Shown here piece by piece: positions 1-7,478 of a stretch of 18,386 nucleotides of DNA. Every line of letters begins with the position of its first letter. The stretch's first letter is position 1. The DNA is taken from positions 1 to 18,386 of the forward strand of contig PFUQ01000090.1 in assembly GCA_002790175.1 (NCBI GenBank). Direction: 5' to 3'. Source of the DNA: Flavobacteriales bacterium CG_4_9_14_3_um_filter_32_8 (GTDB taxonomy: Bacteria; Bacteroidota; Bacteroidia; Flavobacteriales_E; Vicingaceae). The notes beneath the pieces are model-generated. The model was not told the origin of the DNA. It made no database searches and saw only the letters and a program-made list of their open reading frames with translations. The position numbers were made by a program, and so were the translations under genes.

Positions 1-157
1 CATTAACAACAATTATATGAAACCCTACTCCAAATTTTAAAACACCATCTATTACTCTTTTTAGGGTTTTAGCATTATTATAAGTAGGAATAATGATGCA
101 AAAGTTGAAATTAAGAATTGGTTTTTCTGAGTTAATATGTTGAATTTCAGTTGGCAT
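1..157 (-). CDS. Glycosyltransferase family 2, N-terminal fragment (cut by left window edge)
   Basis: The ATG is at 157-155 and the frame stays open to the window edge, giving 52 codons. After a polar leader of about 18 residues the protein reads into a typical GT-A/family 2 start. This has a hydrophobic strand, IIPTYNN at residues 22-28, then a helix (AKTLKRVIDGVL) and a second strand ending VVN just where the usual DG(S) nucleotide-sugar motif would begin. Family 2 enzymes transfer a sugar from an activated nucleotide donor, or polyprenyl phosphate, on the cytoplasmic side of the membrane. Glycosyltransferases of this kind are common in Bacteroidota aryl polyene/flexirubin clusters, so a role in decorating the pigment or its lipid anchor is plausible. 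The acceptor cannot be told from this fragment. It lies 52 bases downstream of the dinD stop on the same strand, which suggests it belongs to the same transcription unit. The family call is good; the function is inferred. Confidence 0.82.
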   Translation of the reverse strand, partial: MPTEIQHINSEKPILNFNFCIIIPTYNNAKTLKRVIDGVLKFGVGFHIIVVN

Positions 158-209
158 TGAATCTACTTATGATGTTGAGTTTGATTTGCTTTTTTTTGTT
201 TTGTTATAG

Positions 210-1043
210 CTATTTCTTTTTATGTGGCGGTTTCAGTGCTTTTTTCTTTTCATTTTCAATTTTCTTAACACTTTCTGCCATTGGCAAATCTTCGGGCATG
301 GTACCTCCTAATTCTTTAATGGTTTGCCGCACTTTTTTATCCACTTCATAATGGGTTTGATTGGCTTTTTGCTTTCCTTTAATGTTTTCTCTTTTAAGCT
401 TTTCCTCCGTTTGTGTAGCACGAAATAAGTTGGCAGCTAACTCTGTACTTCCCATGTGGTCGAGAATGCTCTCACTTTTCTTTAATCCTTTTTTAGTATG
501 AATTTCTTTTGCCCCTAAACCATTGTACAAACCCATATAACCGTGATTCTGAAAAATGGCATATTTCCAAGGTTGAATAACTCCTGCATTTTTAGCAGCA
601 TCAGCTAATTGCTTGTTGTGCTCCGCCATTTCTTTTCTGAGGAACAGGCGTTTTTCTTCTTCCGATTGGAGTTTTCCAAAATTTTCATCTAAAACTTCTT
701 GCTTCCGTGTTTGAATAGCAAAATACGTTTGCCCCAAAGCAACTACTTCTTTAGATGGGTCTGCATTTTGAATAATCAAATAACACGCATATCTTGTTAG
801 ATGAATATCTCCAATATCTCGTTTAGCTCCTTTAGGTAAATCTATCAATTTCTCCATTCGGGGAAAATGATTGGAAGGCTCTTGTCCAGAGTTCTTGCAA
901 GCTTGTTTAGCTTTATCAATTACGTTAAGGAATTTATCCCATTTAATATATTCCAATACTTCATGCAATTCTCTTGCACTCCAATATTCTTGGCCTATTT
1001 CATTGGTGCGTTTTATTTGTTCGAATGTTGAATGGGTTGTCAT
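210..1043 (-). CDS. dinD: DNA damage-inducible protein D (DinD)
   Basis: The 277-residue product has the length and layout of DinD, an SOS-regulated protein of Enterobacteria (about 274 residues) reported to inhibit RecA-mediated strand exchange. Recognisable family stretches are EYWSARELHEVLEY at 19-32, SNHFPRMEKLIDL at 57-69, TRYACYLIIQNADPSK at 83-98 and ALGQTYFAIQTRKQE at 102-116. The C-terminus is Lys-rich and charged (KKIENEKKKALKPPHKKK), fitting a nucleic-acid-associated protein. The ATG at 1043 lies only 4 bases after the stop of the upstream FabZ-like gene, and a glycosyltransferase starts 52 bases downstream, so it sits inside an otherwise uninterrupted pigment operon. There is no obvious promoter or LexA-box-like palindrome in front of it; the 4-base gap leaves no room unless one lies within the upstream gene. 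Sampled lines look slightly less AT-rich than the neighbours, but I did not count the whole gene. Identity is confident; any link to pigment synthesis is unknown and horizontal insertion is the simplest reading. Confidence 0.88.
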   Translation of the reverse strand: MTTHSTFEQIKRTNEIGQEYWSARELHEVLEYIKWDKFLNVIDKAKQACKNSGQEPSNHFPRMEKLIDLPKGAKRDIGDIHLTRYACYLIIQNADPSKEVVALGQTYFAIQTRKQEVLDENFGKLQSEEEKRLFLRKEMAEHNKQLADAAKNAGVIQPWKYAIFQNHGYMGLYNGLGAKEIHTKKGLKKSESILDHMGSTELAANLFRATQTEEKLKRENIKGKQKANQTHYEVDKKVRQTIKELGGTMPEDLPMAESVKKIENEKKKALKPPHKKK

Positions 1044-1047
1044 AGTA

Positions 1048-1431
1048 TTAATTTATATTTATAACCCTCTCATACCTCGCATTAAATTTAAAAAAAGTTT
1101 GACTACCTTCTTTTGAAGTGCCATCAGCAGTTACTTTTATTATCCCGTCTTCTTTCGTAAAGTCAATTTTTATAAGTATTTCAGCATTTTCGTTTGGGTT
1201 AAGAATGGCTAAAAATTTACATCTACCTATTTCTTTTAAAAACAAGGTTTGGTTAAAAGTTTTTTCTAATAATTCTTTTACCAATTGAATTTGAACTACT
1301 CCAGGAGTAATCGGGTTGTTCGGGAAATGCCCTTCAAATATTTGGTGCGAAGCATCGATTTTTATGGTTGAAAGAATAACACCATCCGTTTGTTCTAATG
1401 TTGTGATGGTAAAAAAATTGTTGATTAGCAT
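1048..1431 (-). CDS. Short FabZ/ApeI-like hotdog 3-hydroxyacyl-ACP dehydratase with Gln at the catalytic Glu position
   Basis: The 127-residue protein is a hotdog-fold member with the FabZ signature GHFPNNPITPGV at 34-45. FabZ enzymes remove water from 3-hydroxyacyl-ACP to give the trans-2-enoyl chain, the step that builds double bonds in a polyene. The catalytic His is His35. The general-acid Glu normally sits 14 residues later in the motif (HFPG..P..PGV...E), but here that residue is Gln49 in the run VVQIQLVKELL. The protein is also slightly shorter than a typical FabZ of about 145-150 residues. It follows the LolA-like gene by one base and precedes dinD by 4 bases. The Gln may be normal for this pigment-cluster subfamily, in which case a partner may supply the acid (see the dehydratase at 16317-16736). 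Alternatively the protein may be a non-catalytic hotdog or thioesterase-like protein. Fold and family are confident; activity is uncertain. Confidence 0.78.
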   Translation of the reverse strand: MLINNFFTITTLEQTDGVILSTIKIDASHQIFEGHFPNNPITPGVVQIQLVKELLEKTFNQTLFLKEIGRCKFLAILNPNENAEILIKIDFTKEDGIIKVTADGTSKEGSQTFFKFNARYERVININ

Positions 1432-1432
1432 T

Positions 1433-2059
1433 TTATAAAGTTATAAAAATAGATTGTTTTATGGGTTGATTCAGCTTTTCGTTAAAAAATTTCATCACAC
1501 TTTTATCCCCTGAACTTTCAAAAAAGGTAAGTTCTTTTAGGCGAGTCGTTTTTTTTGAAAATGTTAATTCGATGGTATTAAAAACAGATTTTAACCGTTG
1601 ATTGGTGGGGGTAAGTTCAACCACATAAAATTCACCTAGTGTAAAATACTTGGTAATAAATTCTTTACTTTCAAGTAAATCTCCGTTAATTAACCCAATC
1701 ATTAATGTATTTATTTTACCCATCATTTTATTTGCTCCAGTAAGTTTTTTTTCCTTTCCATTGTCTTTTATTCTAACTTTTCCTTCATTAATCAACAACA
1801 CATAATCGAAAGGCGAATTTTGTTCCCATCTCATTTTGTTGGCTTGTTGATAGTAAAAAACACCTTCAGAAAGTTGAGGTTTATTCATGAAACTTACTTG
1901 CTTTTCTTGGGTAAAATTGGCAATAATCGATGAGGTTTCTTTTGCTTGTTTAATGAGTTTATTTTTTAAGAATACTGGGTCTTTGATTGGTGTTTTTTCT
2001 TGAGCAGTACCGCTTAAAGAAAAAATTAATAGTAAAATACTTCCAAAAAATTTATGCAT
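1433..2059 (-). CDS. LolA-like outer-membrane lipoprotein carrier protein
   Basis: The 208-residue protein starts with a clear Sec signal peptide: a short basic/aromatic start, a hydrophobic core of about residues 6-15, and a likely cut after Ala19 in SLSGTAQ. The mature part has LolA traits: an early helix with IIANFTQEKQVSFMNKP (45-61), strands with GVFYYQQANKMRWEQ, and a phenylalanine/proline-containing beta sheet (SPFDYVLLI). LolA carries lipoproteins or other lipids through the periplasm to the outer membrane. A LolA-like protein is a standing member of aryl polyene clusters (the ApeL position), where it is thought to carry the lipid-linked pigment rather than ordinary lipoproteins. Its ATG overlaps the stop of the deacetylase gene by 8 bases, so translation is likely coupled. 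This could instead be the housekeeping lolA, but the location argues for a pigment-dedicated paralogue. Confidence 0.85.
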   Translation of the reverse strand: MHKFFGSILLLIFSLSGTAQEKTPIKDPVFLKNKLIKQAKETSSIIANFTQEKQVSFMNKPQLSEGVFYYQQANKMRWEQNSPFDYVLLINEGKVRIKDNGKEKKLTGANKMMGKINTLMIGLINGDLLESKEFITKYFTLGEFYVVELTPTNQRLKSVFNTIELTFSKKTTRLKELTFFESSGDKSVMKFFNEKLNQPIKQSIFITL

Positions 2060-2816
2060 AAGCTCGGGTATTGATTAATTCTGGTAATGGAACAATAGTT
2101 ATGCCGTTTGTTTTGCAAAATTGAATAATTTCAGGCAAAACGTCAACAGTTATTTGTTGAGTATCATGAAATAAAATAATTGAACCATCCGAAATTTTAC
2201 GAGTTATTTTTTTATATAGTGCTTTTTTGTTTTTTGCTATGGTATCGAATGAACGAATATTCCACCCTATCGATTTCATGTCTAAATGTTTTAAAGCTCT
2301 CTGGTATCGTGGTGTTGTAATTCCAAAAGGTGGTCGAAACAATAATGGTTTGTGATGAATAATTTTTTCGATGGCTACCGAACATTTCTCAATATCATTC
2401 ATTAAATGAATGGTAGAAAACAAGGTTAATTTTTTGGTATGACAATAAGAATGGTTTCCAATGGTGTGACCTTCATTGTGGATTTTTAGAAGCAATGCTT
2501 TATTTTCTTCGAGTTGATGTCCAATCACAAAAAATGTTGCTTTAATGTTTTCGCAAGCTAGAATGGCTAAAACTTGTGGTGTGGTTTCTGGGTTAGGGCC
2601 ATCATCAAATGTGAATGAAATTTCTTTATTATCACCTTTATTAATGCTCTTAACGAAGTAATTGAATTGAATAAAACTAACACCCAACACAATTACAACA
2701 AACAACACCAAAACAAGTATAACAATCGTTCCTATCAAATAGGGCGATTCAACCAAAAAGTAGGAAGATATAATCACCACTACCACAAATAATATGAGAG
2801 TAATGTTATGCTTCAA
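2052..2816 (-). CDS. Membrane-anchored polysaccharide deacetylase family protein (NodB homology domain)
   Basis: The 254-residue protein has two N-terminal hydrophobic segments (about 6-22 and 26-49) followed by a complete NodB/carbohydrate esterase 4 domain. Motif 1 is TFDDGP at 69-74 with the metal/catalytic Asp pair 71-72. Motif 2 is H122-S-x-x-H126, the metal-binding histidines. Motif 3 is RPPFG at 161-165 and motif 5 is LFHD at 215-218, with His217. These enzymes remove N- or O-acetyl groups from sugars with a divalent metal, here probably on the periplasmic face of the membrane. The gene overlaps the upstream Cys-less ketosynthase partner by 11 bases and the downstream LolA-like gene by 8, so all three are probably translated together. 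Deacetylase-like genes recur in Bacteroidota flexirubin-type clusters. The substrate is unknown; an acetylated sugar or ester on the pigment's anchor is one possibility. All key motifs are intact. Confidence 0.9.
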   Translation of the reverse strand: MKHNITLILFVVVVIISSYFLVESPYLIGTIVILVLVLFVVIVLGVSFIQFNYFVKSINKGDNKEISFTFDDGPNPETTPQVLAILACENIKATFFVIGHQLEENKALLLKIHNEGHTIGNHSYCHTKKLTLFSTIHLMNDIEKCSVAIEKIIHHKPLLFRPPFGITTPRYQRALKHLDMKSIGWNIRSFDTIAKNKKALYKKITRKISDGSIILFHDTQQITVDVLPEIIQFCKTNGITIVPLPELINTRAYA

Positions 2817-3786
2817 GTGCTTGTAATAGTGTTAAACCAATGTTTTTGTTGTTAAAATTATTGTACAATAAAATACGATGAACAGGTTTGTTATTGGTAA
2901 TAAAAGAGGTCTTTTTTTTGTTTAAAATTTCAGTAGCTAAGTGCATTCCAAAAGCAACATTGGTAAAATAATAACCGCAAAAGTGCTCATAAGATAAAAC
3001 AGAAATGGGATTAAATTCTTTTTGGATGATATCCAATTTTAGTGTTCCATTAGAATTGAATAAAACTAAATCGATATCATTTAATGATAAGTTATTTTTT
3101 GCTAAAAAGGAGGTAATTAATGCCTTAGGATTGGTATCATTCAAACCAACTGTAAAGCAATCAATTAATTGAACTTTAGTTAAATTATTTTTTGCATTCG
3201 ACACGATAAAAAAAGATGCTCCTGAAGTTAATTTATTTTCAATTTCAGACCAATTAAATGATTTGGACAACTCATCCATTAACGCAATGTTTTCGTCAGC
3301 AGAACCTACTAAAACAGTATCTTTTTCTTCATCTAAACACAACATACCATCCATTAATGCATGTTCAAACGACAAGCTATTTTGGGTATGCGTCATGTTA
3401 TACTGATGGTTTTTTAATGCCAACGAAATTTGTCCAGCAATGGTATTGTGAGTGGATTGAATAAAAGCAGTCGGTGGAATTAATCCTTCAATGGTTAATG
3501 TATTGTGAAGAAATTTTTCGGTATCGGTTAAACAACCCAAACCTGTTCCAACAATAATAGCATCTGGATTATCAATTTCGGCTTGCTGAATGCAATCTTT
3601 GCTACAAGCAATTCCCATGCGAATAATTTTACTCATTCTTCTCAAATCAGCCGCATCTACAAATTCTTTATAGTTGGGTGTAATTAATTTGCTATTGTTG
3701 GTTACTATTTTTAACTCATTAATCCAAGATTCATTTTGAAAAGAACCTTGGTGTGATATGGTAGAACAAGCATTGATATAATACAT
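2806..3786 (-). CDS. Cys-less ketosynthase partner (chain-length-factor-like), 326 aa
   Basis: This is a degenerate beta-ketoacyl synthase fold. The N-terminal half keeps the family layout: LRRMSKIIRMGIACS at 48-62, a strand IIVGTGLG at 77-84, TAFIQSTHNTIAGQISLAL at 106-124, and THTQNSLSFEHALMDGM at 132-148. That last run aligns with the NTACSSSxNAI nucleophile loop of the neighbouring ketosynthases but has Asn136 where the Cys should be. The C-terminal half has no HGTGT and no GH motif; FNSNGT and YEHFCGYYF stand at about those places. It therefore cannot condense chains itself. Such proteins usually form heterodimers with an active ketosynthase and set chain length (chain length factor, ApeC-like). 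It starts one base after the stop of the active ketosynthase at 3788-4966, the natural partner. It resembles the protein at 5236-6276 and both probably come from duplication of a pair. The functional assignment is inferred from the pairing. Confidence 0.78.
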   Translation of the reverse strand: MYYINACSTISHQGSFQNESWINELKIVTNNSKLITPNYKEFVDAADLRRMSKIIRMGIACSKDCIQQAEIDNPDAIIVGTGLGCLTDTEKFLHNTLTIEGLIPPTAFIQSTHNTIAGQISLALKNHQYNMTHTQNSLSFEHALMDGMLCLDEEKDTVLVGSADENIALMDELSKSFNWSEIENKLTSGASFFIVSNAKNNLTKVQLIDCFTVGLNDTNPKALITSFLAKNNLSLNDIDLVLFNSNGTLKLDIIQKEFNPISVLSYEHFCGYYFTNVAFGMHLATEILNKKKTSFITNNKPVHRILLYNNFNNKNIGLTLLQALEA

Positions 3787-3787
3787 A

Positions 3788-4966
3788 TTATGCTTTTTTT
3801 AATATAATGGTTGAATTATTTCCTCCAAAACCAAACGAATTGGATAAAACTGTATTTATTTCTTGATTGATTTTCCACTCCACTTCAGGAATTAACATGG
3901 TTTCTGAAATTGGTGTAGAGTAATTTAGATTGGGTAAAATTATTTGATGTTGTAGTGCTAAAACAGCATATACTGCCTCAATAGTTCCTGAGGCTGCAAG
4001 CGTGTGTCCTGTATATGCTTTGGTAGAACTAAAAGGTGGAATATTTTCTTTAAAAACATTTTTTAATGCAACTGATTCTGATAAATCGTTGTTGGAAGTA
4101 CCAGTCCCGTGAGCATTAATGTATGAAATATCGGAAGGTTTTAAATTAGCCTTTTTTAGTGCTTGTTGTATGGCTAATGTAGCTCCTTTTCCATCGGGTG
4201 AAGAAGCTGTTTGATGATATGCATCTGCGGCATTACTCCATCCACAAAGAATTGCCAAAGGTTTATTTTTTGTGAGGGATATACTTTTTTCGTTTTCTAA
4301 CAACAAAAAACCACTTCCTTCGCCAAGGTTTAAACCTTTTCTATGTTCATCAAAAGGCTTTACCCATTCATCACTATAAATCATTAATGATTTGAATCCT
4401 TCGATGGTAAAATTGGTTAAACTATCCGAACCACCAATTAACACACGATCGAGTTTATTTTGCTGCAGCATTCTGGCTCCCAACATAATTGCATTAGCAC
4501 TAGAAGAACAGGCTGTTGACAAGGTATTGATATAACCCGAAATTCCTAATTCTTTTGCAATTCGTTCGGTAGTATCGCCGCTATCATGCGTAGTGATTAA
4601 TGAAATATCGGGAGTTGGATTTTCTAATTTTTGTTGGTAATATTTTTCAGAATTGTCCATTCCTCCAACAGAAGTTGAAGAAATCAAGCCTGTTCTAATG
4701 TCTTGATGGTGTTGGTTATTTCCCCAAGCTTCTTTGGCTGCAACTATGCCCAATAAAGAAGTTCTTGAAATTGGAGTTGCAACATGAAGATGATTCACCA
4801 ACATTTCATTACTCAATTTAACTTCGCCAACTAGTAATTTTTCTTTGTAGTTAAGTAAATGAATTGGAGCTATTCCAGTTTTTTTATTTTTTAAAGATTG
4901 GTAATTTTCTTGAACATTTAATCCAATTGCTGAGATAACTCCAATTCCAGTAATGTAAATGTTCAT
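3788..4966 (-). CDS. Beta-ketoacyl-ACP synthase II-type (KAS I/II family), second tandem copy
   Basis: The 392-residue protein is a complete thiolase-fold ketosynthase with the full Cys-His-His triad: Cys153 in STACSSSANAIM, His286 in NAHGTGTSNND, and His321 in KAYTGHTLAASG. The start ITGIGVISAIG and the C-terminal SFGFGGNNSTIIL are standard for FabF-like enzymes. It performs decarboxylative condensation of malonyl-ACP with an acyl-ACP chain. It is the first gene left of the 269-base gap at 4967-5235, the widest in the window, so a separate promoter may sit there. The next gene, one base downstream, is a Cys-less partner, giving a ketosynthase/chain-length-factor pair. It is clearly related to the ketosynthase at 6279-7472, with similar openings (ITGIGVISAIG, GEVKLS), which suggests tandem duplication. 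The substrate chain (polyene or alkyl) cannot be told from sequence. Confidence 0.92.
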   Translation of the reverse strand: MNIYITGIGVISAIGLNVQENYQSLKNKKTGIAPIHLLNYKEKLLVGEVKLSNEMLVNHLHVATPISRTSLLGIVAAKEAWGNNQHHQDIRTGLISSTSVGGMDNSEKYYQQKLENPTPDISLITTHDSGDTTERIAKELGISGYINTLSTACSSSANAIMLGARMLQQNKLDRVLIGGSDSLTNFTIEGFKSLMIYSDEWVKPFDEHRKGLNLGEGSGFLLLENEKSISLTKNKPLAILCGWSNAADAYHQTASSPDGKGATLAIQQALKKANLKPSDISYINAHGTGTSNNDLSESVALKNVFKENIPPFSSTKAYTGHTLAASGTIEAVYAVLALQHQIILPNLNYSTPISETMLIPEVEWKINQEINTVLSNSFGFGGNNSTIILKKA

Positions 4967-5024
4967 TTATGTTTGATTTCTGTTTTAAACCTTTGCGAAG
5001 GTAATCATTTTTGTAATTATTGCT

Positions 5025-5189
5025 TTAGGAGCTGTTACAAAATAACCTTTGCATTTTTACTTGTTCTTTCGTCCTTTTTCTTCGTTGTGAAATCGTTAAA
5101 TAGCTAAGGCTATTCGTTTCATTTACGCCTTAAAAAAGAGCAAAATTACTGCGTCAATTCTGTAAACTTTATTCCGTGACAGCTCCTAA
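5025..5189. repeat. MITE-like imperfect palindrome with 21-base terminal inverted repeats
   Basis: Bases 5025-5045 read inward as TTAGGAGCTGT followed by TACAAAATAA. The reverse complement of 5169-5189 starts with the same TTAGGAGCTGT and continues CACGGAATAA, so 18 of 21 positions match. The two arms are nearly equal (about 80 and 81 bases) and meet at a perfect hairpin: AATAGC at 5099-5104, loop TAAG at 5105-5108, GCTATT at 5109-5114. The inner arms also pair imperfectly; runs such as CCTTTTT (5073-5079) face AAAAAAG (5132-5138). Matching flanks (TTGC before, GCAAA after) may extend the repeat by a few bases. There is no open reading frame inside, so if mobile it would be a non-autonomous element. 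Target site duplications are not clear. Alternatives are a large RNA hairpin acting as a terminator/attenuator or an RNA stability element. Confidence 0.62.
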
Positions 5190-5195
5190 GCAAAG

Positions 5196-5210
5196 AATTG
5201 TTTAACAATT
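5196..5210. repeat. Short AT-rich palindrome
   Basis: AATTGTT (5196-5202), a single T, then AACAATT (5204-5210) form a perfect 7-base inverted repeat. It lies 25 bases past the stop of the 5236-6276 gene, next to the long palindrome. It could be a weak operator-like site or part of a terminator region, but it has almost no G+C in the stem and no T-run directly after it. A palindrome of this size can arise by chance in DNA this AT-rich. Confidence 0.3.
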
Positions 5211-5235
5211 AGAAAACTAGAATTAATAAACAATT

Positions 5236-6276
5236 TTAAACCGATCTCATTAAAATAAAACTATGTTGTATATTGTTGTAATGATTGTAGATTAAAATGG
5301 ACTTAATTTCTTTATCAGTTTCTTTGTAATAAACTTCTTTTGGTATTTCCTTGCCTTCTAAAATAGAACAAGACAACCATAGGGCAAAACTGTTTGCTGT
5401 TGGTGAATCGCCGATTAAATTTTTATAGGAGAAAATGGAGGTATCGTTAAATTGTTCAGCTAATTCATCATACCGAAAATCAAAACGATTATCGCCATTA
5501 TATCCTAACACTAATGCATCTATAGCTGCTAATGGAGTATTGTTTTTCTTTAAAAACTGAAGTACTTTTTCTTGAATGGTATTTTTTTGAGGAAAAGAAA
5601 ATTGAGCTACATCAACCAACTCACACAATGCATTATCTTTTTTACTAGACACAACAAACATGGCAGCTCCTTCTCCCCTAACACTTCCTTTGGTGTTGCT
5701 TTGGAGTAGTTGGGTGGAGGGTACTGCTATTTCTTTAAAAAAATCGGATGCTGAGTCGATATTATAGTTGTACTCAGAAGTTTCTTCTATTGCTCCTACT
5801 AAAAGTTGTTTAGCTTCGTTTTCTTCCAACAATAGCATTGCATCCAATAAAGTTGCTTCAAACGACAAACCTAAATTGGTGTGGGTAATATTGTATCCCC
5901 TATTTTTGCTCATTAAGGCAAGTATTCCTGCAACTGCATTAGGTGTACTTTGAACAAAATTGGTTGGAGTTAAAGTTCCTTCATTGTATTGTACAATTTG
6001 TTTCAAAAATTCAACACATCCACTAAAACCACCTGTGGAAGTACCCAAAATAATCCCATCAATAATTGGGTACTTTTCTAATAATGGAATACCAGCTCCA
6101 ATACCAACTCTTGTTGCTTTCTCCATTCTTCTCAACAAATTTTTTGGGATTAAATCGGTGTAATCTGGTTCAATGGAGTAATATAGATTTCCATGGTTTA
6201 TTTTTACTTCTCCAGTAAAAAAACAACCGTTAAAAGTAGGTTGAGGAGAGATACACCTATGGTCTAGAATATACAT
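5236..6276 (-). CDS. Cys-less ketosynthase partner (chain-length-factor-like), 346 aa
   Basis: This is a degenerate beta-ketoacyl synthase homologue. Family marks are LLRRMEKATRVGIG at 47-60, a strand IILGTSTGG at 75-83, TNFVQSTPNAVAGILAL at 105-121, and THTNLGLSFEATLLDAM at 131-147. The last run aligns with the Cys loop of active ketosynthases but has Leu135 at the Cys position. Where the two catalytic His would be, LGYNGDNRFDF and YKNLIGDSPTAN stand instead, so all three catalytic residues are gone. I chose the ATG at 6276-6274, two bases after the stop of the upstream ketosynthase. An upstream in-frame ATG at 6312 would overlap that gene by 34 bases and add 12 residues that do not fit the family start. 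As the gene directly after an intact ketosynthase, it is probably that enzyme's heterodimer partner and chain-length factor. Clear similarity to 2806-3786 indicates duplication of the pair. Confidence 0.78.
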   Translation of the reverse strand: MYILDHRCISPQPTFNGCFFTGEVKINHGNLYYSIEPDYTDLIPKNLLRRMEKATRVGIGAGIPLLEKYPIIDGIILGTSTGGFSGCVEFLKQIVQYNEGTLTPTNFVQSTPNAVAGILALMSKNRGYNITHTNLGLSFEATLLDAMLLLEENEAKQLLVGAIEETSEYNYNIDSASDFFKEIAVPSTQLLQSNTKGSVRGEGAAMFVVSSKKDNALCELVDVAQFSFPQKNTIQEKVLQFLKKNNTPLAAIDALVLGYNGDNRFDFRYDELAEQFNDTSIFSYKNLIGDSPTANSFALWLSCSILEGKEIPKEVYYKETDKEIKSILIYNHYNNIQHSFILMRSV

Positions 6277-6278
6277 GA

Positions 6279-7472
6279 TTACAAAGGTTTTCCAATAATT
6301 AAAGAGGAACAATTCCCTGCAAAGCCAAATGAATTGGTCATTACATAATTGATGTTTTGGTGTTGCTGATACTTAAGAATGGGTAGTTGATTAAATGGTG
6401 AAATAGGGGTTTCGAAGTTTAAACTTGGATAAAGTTCTTGCTGTTGAAGACTAAATATACTAAAAACTGTTTCAATTGCTCCTGAGGCAGCTAACGTGTG
6501 TCCGGTATAGGATTTTGTTGAATTGAAAGCTGGGTAATTTCCAAATATCTTTTTTATTCCAGTTAGTTCTGTTGTGTCGTTATTTTCTGTGGCTGTTCCA
6601 TGGGTGTTGATGTAGTTAATTTTTTGTGGGGATAATGTGGCTCTTTTTAATGCTTTGTTCATTGCGGCAACAACTCCAAATGCTTCTTCTGACAAAGATG
6701 ATGGGTGAAAAGCATCATTGCTATTTCCATAACCTAAAATTTCGGCATATAAATTTTTTTTACCAACAACTTCTTCCGATTCTAAAATTAAATAGGCAGC
6801 TCCTTCGCCTAATGTTAGTCCGTCTCTATATTTATCGAAAGGTTTACAAGGGTTTTTCGACAAAATTTGTAGGGCATTAAAACCATTTATAGTAAATTTT
6901 CCTAAAGCATCTGTTCCACCGACTATTGCTCTTGTTGCTCTGCCCGATTTTATTAATCGAGTACCCATCATAATGGCGTTTAAAGAAGAAGAGCATGCTG
7001 TATTGATAACATCTATAGTCCCTTTTAATTGATAGTTTTCGGCAATTTTTAATGCATGTGCACTTACAGAGTATGATTTTACATACTCTTTGCTTTTAGA
7101 AATAGAATTTGCATCTTGATACAATTGGTCAGTTAAACACATTCCGCCAATAGTACTTGCAGAAATAAAGGCTGTATTTTCTGATGAAATTTCTTGGGCT
7201 GTTAAATTTGCTTTTTGAATAGCTTCTTGAACTGCTGTAAACGCTAGTAAGTCTGTTCGTGTTAATCCTTTTTGTGCTATGTTTAGATTGCTTTTTAGTG
7301 CTGATGTGCTCAATTTTACTTCACCAAATGGAAATAATTTTGCATAATTAGAATCTAAATGAATCGCTTTGCCAATACCTGTTTTCCCTTTCTGAAGATG
7401 CGATAGATTCTCTTCGCAATTATTTCCAATTGCAGATATTACTCCTATTCCTGTAACAAACACGTGCTTCAT
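6279..7472 (-). CDS. Beta-ketoacyl-ACP synthase II-type (KAS I/II family), first tandem copy
   Basis: The 397-residue protein is a complete FabF-like ketosynthase. It has Cys160 in NTACSSSLNAIM, His291 in NTHGTATENND (HGTAT rather than the usual HGTGT), and His325 in KSYTGHTLAASGAIE. Its opening VTGIGVISAIGNN and closing NSFGFAGNCSSLII match the family. It condenses malonyl-ACP units onto an acyl-ACP. It follows an ACP gene by 6 bases and is followed directly by a Cys-less partner, so ACP, ketosynthase and chain-length factor form a compact elongation module. It is paralogous to 3788-4966. Whether this module makes the polyene or the alkyl chains for the dialkylresorcinol cannot be told from sequence; the other ketosynthase/chain-length-factor pair at 14121-15814 looks more like the aryl polyene type. 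Confidence 0.92.
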   Translation of the reverse strand: MKHVFVTGIGVISAIGNNCEENLSHLQKGKTGIGKAIHLDSNYAKLFPFGEVKLSTSALKSNLNIAQKGLTRTDLLAFTAVQEAIQKANLTAQEISSENTAFISASTIGGMCLTDQLYQDANSISKSKEYVKSYSVSAHALKIAENYQLKGTIDVINTACSSSLNAIMMGTRLIKSGRATRAIVGGTDALGKFTINGFNALQILSKNPCKPFDKYRDGLTLGEGAAYLILESEEVVGKKNLYAEILGYGNSNDAFHPSSLSEEAFGVVAAMNKALKRATLSPQKINYINTHGTATENNDTTELTGIKKIFGNYPAFNSTKSYTGHTLAASGAIETVFSIFSLQQQELYPSLNFETPISPFNQLPILKYQQHQNINYVMTNSFGFAGNCSSLIIGKPL

Positions 7473-7478
7473 TGGTGT

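Larger units (their letters stand above)
4967..5235. other. Longest intergenic gap, 269 bases, holding an imperfect palindrome
   Basis: No coding region of credible length is seen here on either strand. The gap lies between two tandem ketosynthase pairs in an operon whose other junctions range from short overlaps to gaps of at most 94 bases. It holds a 165-base imperfect palindrome at 5025-5189 and a short AT-only palindrome at 5196-5210. On the minus strand TAATTTTG (5148 to 5141) fits the loose Bacteroidota -7 pattern TAnnTTTG, but no matching -33 TTTG was found at the usual distance, so I do not call a promoter. The gap probably separates or modulates transcription of the 3788-4966 gene and what follows. 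Confidence 0.7.

Noticed and set aside
151..351. Plus-strand open frame opposite the dinD 3' end
   Set aside because: Composition is a Phe/Leu/Ser-rich antisense shadow of the Lys-rich DinD tail; no family resemblance and it overlaps a well-supported gene.
5141..5148. Bacteroidota-type promoter -7 element TAATTTTG on the minus strand
   Set aside because: The -7 match is loose and common in AT-rich DNA. No TTTG was found at the expected upstream distance, and it lies inside the imperfect palindrome.
5011..5205. Target site duplications flanking the palindromic element
   Set aside because: Only AATT-type matches of four bases can be found and the exact element ends are uncertain, so chance is as likely.
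6277..6312. N-terminal extension of the 346-aa ketosynthase partner by 12 codons
   Set aside because: It lies inside the end of the upstream ketosynthase gene; the ATG at 6276 matches the MYI-type start of the paralogue at 3786.
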